Of a stretch of DNA of 24,172 bases, positions 17,620 through 24,172 are shown piece after piece. Position 1 is the first letter of the stretch. Each line of letters opens with the position of its first letter. The notes under the pieces are model-generated. The model was not told the DNA's origin. It did not search any database and saw only the letters and a program-made list of their open reading frames with translations. Position numbers and translations under genes: made by a program. Origin of the DNA: Chara braunii (taxonomy: Eukaryota > Streptophyta > Charophyceae > Charales > Characeae); contig BFEA01000256.1 of assembly GCA_003427395.1 (NCBI GenBank), positions 1,553,648 through 1,577,819 on the forward strand, read 5' to 3'.

Positions 17620-18180
17620 CGCGCAGTGCCCGCGACCGACATACAGGAAAGGAACTGGTGGTTTAAGAGAACCCTTCCCCCCCGATCGGTTATCCAGCCA
17701 TTGCCAAACAATGGCTGTCGAGCAACTTCCTCCCACCTACTAGGCGGTGGTCTGTCAGGGAGAGGAAGCGTTCGCCAAATTTTTATTAGCCTCGTCGAAA
17801 AGTTATCCTTTCGGAGATCAGCACCTTCTGCTGCACGATCCGAGTGTGTGCTAGGTTGGAGGGACGGCCTGGCATCGTCCAGAAAGTATCATCCAACCAT
17901 GTTAAGGGGTGTATAGAGGGCGGGGTTTGTGGTGCAAACCTTGCCAATTGTTCCAGTGCCAAGGGTTCCCATGGGAGTTCTGGTGTGCAGGCCAACCGTT
18001 TTAGCCATTGCAGTGCCAGGGCAATTGTCTGTGTGGCGGGGTCTAAAATTCCCAGGTCGCCCTATGCTTTTGGTTGCACAATCGTGTCCCATGCCACCGT
18101 GCTGATCACGTGTTGGGTTTCGTGGTTGCGGTGCCACAGAAAGGCCGCCACTTGGTGTTTCAAGGATTTGGAGGCCTGAT
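17620..18180 (-). pseudogene. LINE ORF2 C-terminal region
   Basis: From about 18170 the minus strand reads SLKHQVAAFLWHRNHE, then TVAWDTIVQPKA, a TAG stop, GDLGILD and ALALQWLKRL. These match the block after RT in plant LINEs (F-x-W, V-x-W, P-K-x-x-G-G-L-G, A-L-x-x-K-W-x-x-R). It continues to about 17786 and, after a frameshift, from about 17790 (RLIKIWRTLPLPDRP, then RQPLFGNGWITD). It is broken by at least one stop and one frameshift. Confidence 0.78.
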
Positions 18181-18443
18181 GGGACATAGGCGCTAGTTAG
18201 CCGATTTATACCAGAGGGATGCAAGGACCACGTTGTTTATTACTAGGGCCCTGCCACAAAGCGAGGTGTGTTTGTCGGCCCATGAGGCTTACTTTAGAAG
18301 TGTTGGATCCATTATCCATTTGTCGTTACCCTCCCGTGTACCGGGGCCGAGAGTTGAATCCCCCGGACCCTAATAGGAGACTCCGGCGGGAGCCGGGTGA
18401 CCCCTGGTCTTTCTGGGGGCCTCCCACCATCATGGTGCATCCA

Positions 18444-19181
18444 TCACCCCAAGGTCTTCCTCCCCCAATTAACCGACATATCTGAAAGGGCGCATAAGCT
18501 GTTCATTAATCTTTCTATTTCTTCCATATTCCCTGATGAGGCCTCAACCGTCAATGCGAGGTCATCCACAAACAAGGAGCACACTTGAATTGTGTCCTTC
18601 GGGATGGAGGTTGTCTGAATCTTGCGGATGTTCCGGTTTGCCCTGAGGTTAGCTGCCAGTTCTTCCATTACCACCACGACGAGGTAGGGGGCTATGGGGT
18701 TACCTTGATGAACAGATCGTTGTAAGGGAAATTATGGGGCCAAACTTTCATTAACTTGCACCTTCGTGGTGGCATTTGAGTCCAAAATCCTTGTCCAACA
18801 TCTAAAGGCTTCCCCAAAGTTCATTTTAGCTAAGCACCTGTCCAGGAAGTCCCAGTCCACGTGGCCGTACACCTTTTCAAAATCAATAAAAATAAAAGCA
18901 GCGTTGCACCTAGACTGGCGGGACAACCTCAATAACTCGTTAACGAGTAAGATACTATCGTGGATGTGGCGTCCCTTAAGAAATCCAGTTTGGGAAGGAT
19001 GAATACTTTGCTCCATTGCCAAGGACATGCGGTTGGCCAAGGCCTTCGACAACATTTTGTATACCACTGTTAGAAGCGTAATACGTCTGTAATTTCGTAT
19101 ATTCATGTTGTTCCCTTTTTTTAATATAGGGGTGTGAGCACCCGTCACCCCACTACCTCCCCCATTTCCCCTTCCTCCCAC
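18444..19181 (-). pseudogene. LINE reverse transcriptase domain
   Basis: Motifs in order: PILKKGN, NYRRITLLTVVYKMLSKALA, HPSQTGFLKGRHIHDSIL, FIDFEKVYGHVDWDFL, RSVHQGNPIAPYL and LFVDDLALTVE. These are the non-LTR RT blocks. In the second-to-last core block the family has A-Y-D where this copy has V-Y-G, so one position that is normally aspartate is lost; F-V-D-D keeps the other pair. An in-frame TAA at about 18729-18731 splits the domain between the two halves, which are otherwise in one frame. The protein would copy LINE RNA at a nicked target; this copy is inactive. Confidence 0.92.
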
Positions 19182-19200
19182 ACTTTTCGGTAGTAGCTCA

Positions 19201-19479
19201 TTATATCATTCGCCATGAGATCCCAATAGCGCACCAGAATTCCTCCGGGAAGCCATCCACAATGGGGGTCTTTTCCTCCATCTGCAGTAGGGCTGTCCAT
19301 ATTTCTTTCTTTGTTATTGGTCGGTGCAATGAGTCTCTTAATTGGGGGGTTAGTGTCTTAGTAAGTGGGGCCAGGAAAGCATTAATTTTCAGGTCTCTTG
19401 TTCCAAGTGGTGTGTCCTTAGTGTGTGACTTGAATAGATCTTTATAGAAATCCCTGGCCACCTTCATGCACTGTGGCAT
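19201..19479 (-). pseudogene. LINE pre-RT region
   Basis: ARDFYKDLFKSH, then TPQLRDSLHRPITKKEIWTAL and KTPIVDGFPEEFW. The F-Y-x-x-L-F, I-T-x-x-E-I and P-G-x-D-G-x-P/F-E-F blocks precede RT in LINE ORF2. It is in a different frame from the RT piece, so there is a frameshift near 19190. Confidence 0.85.
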
Positions 19480-19690
19480 GGAGGTGGCCAGGGGGCGCTC
19501 TAGCGCTATGGGGTCTAGAAAGGCCTCAAGGACTGACGTCTTACCCTGGCTTTTGCCAGGCCAAAGACAAGTCCATTGCCCCTTCCGTTGTGTGTCTGGA
19601 TAGTTTACCTCTAATCCTTATGCCTTGCCATTTGTAAGCTGCGTATTCTAGGAGTTTGTTATTTAAGCTTTGCAATTTTGGGCTCGGATC

Positions 19691-19930
19691 TCACCGTTGC
19701 TGATCTTGAATCTGATATTGTATCTCCATTTCTTCACGATATTTTTTTTCAACCATTTGCGGCCTATAAAGAACAGGCCAGTTGTTGAACCATCTAATCT
19801 CGGAGTTGACTTGGTCTTTGTGCTGGCGCCAGTACAGCCACATATCGTGGATTAGTTCCAAGAACTCATTTTGGTGCAACAGTGCAGTGTTAAGTTTGAA
19901 CTAACTTGGCCCGTGGTCTGGCCGCTTAAA
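19691..19930 (-). pseudogene. LINE endonuclease-RT linker
   Basis: The minus strand reads RPDHGPS, a TAG stop, FKLNTALLHQNEF, LIHDMWLYWRQHK and YREEMEIQYQIQ. The W/F-K-L-N-x-x-L-L...F...I block right after the endonuclease is typical of L1-type elements. The TAG makes it non-coding. Confidence 0.75.
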
Positions 19931-20150
19931 CGAGGGTCGCTCCGCACAGCTCATGACTAGTCCTTTGTACAGGCTGCGGGGAAGCAAGTATGCGAACTGC
20001 AGCGCACCCACCGAGTCCTCTGACAAGGACCAGGTCTATCCTAGCAGGTTTCAGCACCCGTGTTTCTGAAACAGGAGTACCTTCTTTCCCTAGGGAGGAA
20101 AAGATGGACTGCGGAGCATATGTCCTCAATAGCCTGTTTGTCGGATTCAA
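19926..20150 (-). pseudogene. LINE endonuclease C-terminal fragment
   Basis: It contains ARIDLVLVRG and, near the end, SHELCGATLV, at the positions of the S-R-I-D and S-D-H-x-x-V blocks of the APE-type endonuclease. Only the last third is recognisable; the catalytic N-terminal part is absent or too decayed. A second minus frame at 20041-20235 overlaps it and is not credible. Confidence 0.55.
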
Positions 20151-20235
20151 TGTATGGGGGCATGGGGTGGGGATTTTCCACCTGTTTAACCAACGGTTCG
20201 GGCCGCATATAGGAAGAAAGGCATGGCAAGATCAT

Positions 20236-20790
20236 TCAATTTTTTTTTGCGTAGTCACACAACGAAGGTACTCACAATAGGAGAGCGGGAAGAATCTCAG
20301 AAGCGACTCCACAAATCATCATGCATCTGATCGCTGAGTGATGTGATGGACAACCATTCAAAAGGAGGAGAGAATCAAAGGAAAGGAAGTGGATAACAAC
20401 GCAGACTGAAGACTCCGAATTCGGATGCATTACCCTGACTCTCTACGGGGATTCATAGAAGAAGAGCGGCCTACCCAACCTTTTTCTTTCTTAGCCAGCT
20501 CAATTCTGATCATCCTTAACACTCTTAAAAAAATAGCGGTCCTCGTGCAACGCTGCCGCGCGGGCCCAACAAACAAACGGTTGGGAGGTGGTAGTGGTGG
20601 GGCGCGGCCCGTCCTGGAGAGCGGCCACACTGTCCCGGGGTGAACAAGGTTTTGTCGTGTCGCTGCGTCGTTTCATTTGGCAGTTGGGCGGGGTGGGTGC
20701 GAGGAGCGTCTTGACGGGAGGCAGGTGAGGGAGAGGAGCGAGGTGACGGGAGGGGGGGGGAAGGGAGAGTGGTGATTGCACGCCGGTTGA
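20236..20790. other. Non-coding stretch
   Basis: No protein family in any frame. It turns G-rich from 20580 on the plus strand (GGGG runs at 20740-20760). I see nothing else. Confidence 0.5.
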
Positions 20791-20799
20791 CACGGGAGC

Positions 20800-20823
20800 G
20801 CCACGTCGGAGAAGTGACGTGGC
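20800..20823. promoter_or_regulatory. Paired ACGT-core elements (inverted)
   Basis: GCCACGTC (20800-20807) and GACGTGGC (20816-20823) are perfect inverted copies with 8 bp between them. Each has the ACGT core recognised by plant bZIP factors. They are 133 bp upstream of a TATA box. Confidence 0.45.
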
Positions 20824-20940
20824 GATTGCAGAGTGGGGTCGGCAGGGCCAACCGGCAGCGTAGCGGGCAGGCAGATGTGGAAGATCCCGCGATGGGCAAG
20901 TGGACAGGAAGGAGAGGAAAGCGGGAACAGCGGAGTGTTA

Positions 20941-20990
20941 CTCTCTCTCTCTCTCTATAAATTTGCACAGCCCCTTCCTCTCCCTCTCTT
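20941..20990 (+). promoter_or_regulatory. Candidate plant-type core promoter
   Basis: A CT repeat leads straight into CTATAAAT (TATA at 20956-20962) and is followed by a pyrimidine-rich stretch where transcription could start. The first ATG (21005) opens only 23 codons (MLRKLCAKTAAPNRLDMPKE..., stop at 21074-21076), so no gene is demonstrated unless there is splicing. Confidence 0.35.
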
Positions 20991-21079
20991 TGATCTCGGC
21001 TGCAATGCTGCGCAAGCTATGCGCGAAGACTGCGGCGCCGAACAGGCTCGACATGCCCAAGGAACGGGTGGAGTGACGG

Positions 21080-22930
21080 CATGGGGTGGGACTAGCAGTA
21101 GATTCGAGGCGAGGCAGTCGGAGGGACTGAGCGGTGGTGGAGACGGGAGCACAGCCACTGGCAGGGCCTTGTGGCTATGACTGGCTTGTGATCGGTTGGG
21201 TATGGTGGCCGCGCACGTGGAGTGCCAACGATGTTATGATTTTTTTGAAGAGCGAGGGACTCGCTTCTGCTCCATCGCTGCTTTGTCCAAGTGTCATGTG
21301 TGCTGTAGGCTAAGTGTGGATACTCAGTCGTGTGCCTGGCTTTGGTTGCAAATGTCTTGCAAATGTCTATGGATGCTAAATGCTTCTCTGTTAGAAAGTC
21401 TGTGGGTACATGGATGGTTGGGGACCGTGCGTTGGTCCTGGTCATGCTTGCGCGCACTGGTGCACACCTGGGGTGATTGGGTTTTGGATGTCTGCATGAG
21501 TGTAGGAGTGTGCTGATTCCCCTTTTCCCCGACTAACTGCCGATCCCCGCGCTTAGCGCGTGCGAGAGATCGCCGCTGCCCTTTCTCCTTCTCTCCTCCA
21601 TTACGTGCAAGCGCCACGTGTTAACCCCTTCGTTGCCTGTGCGTATGCCCGAGGGACCAGGGACATCAGGTGTGGGGAGACTTGGTCGTCCCACCCGATC
21701 TCCCTGCCTCCCGGCCATTGCCATTTTGTCAAGGTGACAATTTTGATTGGAGTCATCACATGTGGTAGCTTGCATTTTGATAGGAGGTCGGTTTGTGTAA
21801 GACAAGTTGAGATTTGTATGGAGTCGAGGTTCACCAGACTGACTGTGAGCGTGGGTAACTGCCCGTGCTCGAATCTCAGATTGATCTGCCATAGCGACCT
21901 TCCCCCTTTTCTGATCGCGGACGAGGACGGTCTTCACTGCGATGCGGATGTGCGAAGGACGCTATTGCGGACCGATCGGGTTGAATTTTATAACCCGTCT
22001 AAGGCGTGTCACATAGGGGGAACGTGGTCTGTCCTGGTCGATCGGTTTGCCTCCCCATCTTTGACCTTGCCATGCACTGATTTAACGGTTCTCCCCTGGT
22101 CTGCAGAGCACGCCACATGGAAGCCCCTAGTTTAACTGTCGATGGTGTTGGCTCGGAAAGTCGTGTTCATGACGGAGGTTGGTGCTGGGGTACGAAGGGT
22201 CGATCCGGTTCTCGGATCTCTCCCGCAACGCAGGAGCTTTTCCATCGAATCCGGACCTGGGTACTTCCGCTCTCACCCCTGTCGGCCAATGAGAATTCAA
22301 GCTGATCAGACGGGTCCCGCGGACCCGACTCGGATGTGTAATGTGTCCCTCTTCTCCTTGGTCCCCACGAAAAGGGGGCGTGAATCTGACATAGAATAGA
22401 CGGCCGATTCGTTTCTCTTTGCGGAATTTTTGTAGTTACTTTTTGAGTAAAGATGAGTTACATATGTGTCCTTAAGTCTCTGCACGGGGTTTTGCTGATG
22501 TCCTTCCCTTTTCCAGTTCTTTAATTTCTGTGATTTTGTGATTAACCCTGTTGGCCAGTGTTTCCAAAAAGACCCTTGGGACTGAGGCGAGAACCCCAGC
22601 CTGGCGGTTCAACCCCCGCCCAAAATCCTCGGCCACACCCCAATTACTCTGATCGGCGCTCCCACGGGTACGCGACGCTGCGCAGGGTGTGAGGTTGGAC
22701 ATATTACAACCTAATTGCAATGGGCCTCGGATGCGTGCGAACGGAATCACATCCAGAGCCGAGCGGAGACAGGTCCCGGTGTATGGCGTTAGGTCATGGA
22801 TGCTGTCAGCGCTGGGGTTCGCAATGTTGGACTACTACAAGTATATCGCAGCCCTGGGGAAGACATGAGACTTCAGTTTAGATACAGAGTTGGTTTTCTG
22901 TTTTATAAACTTTTTTCTTCTTTTTTTTTT
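21080..22930. other. Non-coding stretch, no recognised gene
   Basis: The longest open frame (21560-22135, plus) has no family features and is overlapped by frames of similar quality on the other strand. I see nothing that I can support. Confidence 0.5.
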
Positions 22931-22955
22931 CCCCTTGGGGTGGGAGGGGGGGTTT

Positions 22956-23193
22956 AAGAAAAACTCCCAAGCTCTGTTGGTCATTGCAGCGGGCCCAGGG
23001 GGAACTAAATGGAATGTCAGTCGCTACCTCGACGGAATCAGGTCTGTCCCAGACCTCGGGCATGGTTCCCACAGCCCTTTTTAAAGAAAAACTCCCAAGC
23101 TCTGTTGTTCATTGCAGCTGGCCCAGGGGGAACTAAATGGAATGTCAGCCACTAGCTCGAGGGAAACAGGTCTGTCCCAGACCTCGGGCATGG
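22956..23193. repeat. 110-bp direct repeat, period 128 bp, each with a perfect hairpin
   Basis: Copies at 22956-23065 and 23084-23193 align without gaps, with roughly ten differences, and both end GACCTCGGGCATGG. Each carries AGGTCTG-TCC-CAGACCT (23040-23056 and 23168-23184), unchanged although neighbouring bases differ. Confidence 0.9.
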
Positions 23194-23707
23194 CCCTGGA
23201 CGCCACCTGAGACGGGAGAGGAGGGTTTAGGGGTTTACGAAGGTGGGGTTTAAGGAGTTGGGAAAGCAGATGGTTAAGATGACTGCTTGCTTTTCAAGTA
23301 TGTTTCTTGGGGTGGATACATTTGATAGGGGGAGGGAATGAGCGACAGTATGGGCTTGACCGACAGTCAATCTTTCCTGCTGAGAAGTAATCAGTGCTGT
23401 CATGGTTCCCCAGGCCGTAACGTGGGGAAGCTTTTTTTTTTCTTTTTCTTTTTTGAGTTGTATTCATTTTTGACTTGCCGCCGAAGTTGCCAGTGGAAAA
23501 GGAACCGAACTGATGCTTCCCAGAATAGAAGGAGCCAAGTTTCTTAGAAGAAGAAGAAAAAAAAGAACTCAAAGAACTTAAAAAAAGACTGGTATTTGTT
23601 CTTTCTTTTTTTGTTTTTGCAGATATCTGTTCTTGGCTGTCTCTGACGATTTTCTTGCTTTTTTTTGTGTTTCCTTTTGCGATCTTGCAATTGCAATATG
23701 ACGGTGG

Positions 23708-23739
23708 TTATTATTATTAATTTATTATTGTTATTATTC
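23708..23739. repeat. (TTA)n-like low-complexity run
   Basis: TTATTATTATTAATTTATTA-type sequence. It is followed by a pyrimidine-rich tract ending in GCAG, which looks like a splice acceptor, but no exon could be supported. Confidence 0.8.
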
Positions 23740-23954
23740 TGTGTTAATTGCAGGTGAATGTGGCAAAACGGAGGACATACACAGTGGGATACTTTTGGCT
23801 GGGAGAGGGTAGGCAGGTTGGGGGGGGGGAGGGGGGGGTTGGATCTGTAGGTGGTTTAGATGAAGCGCTGATAGTTTATGTGTATATAATTACGATATAT
23901 ACCATGTGTCATGGTATTGTGATAGATGGACATTCATTAGAGTGAACAGACCCC

Positions 23955-24091
23955 CACGGGAAGTAGTTTTTCAGGGGAGCAATATTATGTAATTTACCCC
24001 TGGGGGGGAGGAGACTTGGACAGATGTCTTTGTGTTATCACAGACCCTTGTTCTCGAGGAGTGAATTTGCTGCCCTGAAAAACTACCTACC

Positions 24092-24094
<3 letters not shown>
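23955..24094. repeat. 140-nt foldback with 22-nt arms (20 of 22 paired)
   Basis: The left arm at 23955-23976 and right arm at 24073-24094 are reverse complements except at two positions; the inner 14 bp (GTAGTTTTTCAGGG) are perfect. The loop is 96 nt. It could be a small MITE-like inverted repeat or a hairpin-RNA precursor; neither is shown. Confidence 0.75.

Positions 24095-24172
<78 letters not shown>
24094..24172. repeat. (GA)n microsatellite, runs off window end
   Basis: At least 79 nt of uninterrupted GA, starting exactly at the outer end of the foldback's right arm. Confidence 0.98.

Larger units (their letters stand above)
17600..20150 (-). mobile_element. Decayed LINE (non-LTR retrotransposon), 5'-truncated
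   Basis: Pieces of one LINE ORF2 lie in order on the minus strand: endonuclease C-terminus, the FKLN...W linker, pre-RT region, reverse transcriptase, and the C-terminal FLWH...W...P...LGI region. The frame changes several times and there are in-frame stops at the linker, inside RT and in the C-terminal part. No ORF1 or complete endonuclease is present; sequence before 20150 in LINE sense is not clearly LINE. Confidence 0.88.

Noticed and set aside
21560-22135. 191-codon plus-strand frame
   Set aside because: No recognisable motif, no promoter or splice context that fits, and comparable frames on the opposite strand.
23640-23760. Intron 3' splice site before 23753
   Set aside because: A T-rich tract ending in GCAG looks right, but no coding exon or donor site could be tied to it.

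Overview
This window is repeat-dominated eukaryotic nuclear DNA from the green-plant lineage. The tRNA-iMet-like primer site, the chromodomain-type Ty3/gypsy pol and the long LTRs are plant-type. From memory, not from a search, the wording of pol and of the LINE is closest to the charophyte alga Chara. I found no intact host protein gene.

Layout. (1) Positions 1-16235 hold one Ty3/gypsy LTR retrotransposon on the minus strand, cut at its 3' LTR by the window start. In element order: 5' LTR (16235-14810), primer binding site (14807-14796), a 1.24-kb leader with strong hairpins, gag (13554 to about 11613), a 7.16-kb foreign insert (11612-4451), protease (4431-3637), reverse transcriptase/RNase H (3633-2128), integrase fragments (2210-1105), a chromodomain-like tail (1104-886), polypurine tract (857-845) and 3' LTR (844-1). 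Over the 0.84 kb that can be compared, the LTRs differ at about ten bases plus two indels, so insertion was fairly recent. The element is nevertheless dead: two in-frame TGA stops, a 19-bp frameshifting duplication, an integrase-core deletion and a lost RNase H aspartate.

(2) The insert at 4451-11612 sits between identical 9-bp sequences at the gag/protease boundary. It has no credible coding capacity. It is packed with perfect hairpins and palindromes, and carries three tandem units of about 118 bp. Its most striking part is an array at 6667-7423 of nine two-tier stem-loops that share the apical loop ATCTTA while their stems change in a compensating way. G.T pairs fit an RNA read from the plus strand, opposite to the host element. 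This is the best candidate here for something undescribed.

(3) Positions 17.6-20.15 kb hold a decayed minus-strand LINE: endonuclease end, reverse transcriptase and C-terminal region, with stops and frameshifts. A T-rich run at 16523-16542 could be its poly(A) tail.

(4) Positions 20.2-24.17 kb are non-coding as far as I can see. They hold a possible plant-type promoter (paired ACGT-core elements and a TATA box), a 110-bp direct repeat carrying a conserved hairpin, a 140-nt foldback with 22-nt arms, and a (GA)n microsatellite that runs off the window end. Clusters of N in one LTR and in gag mark assembly uncertainty in repeats.
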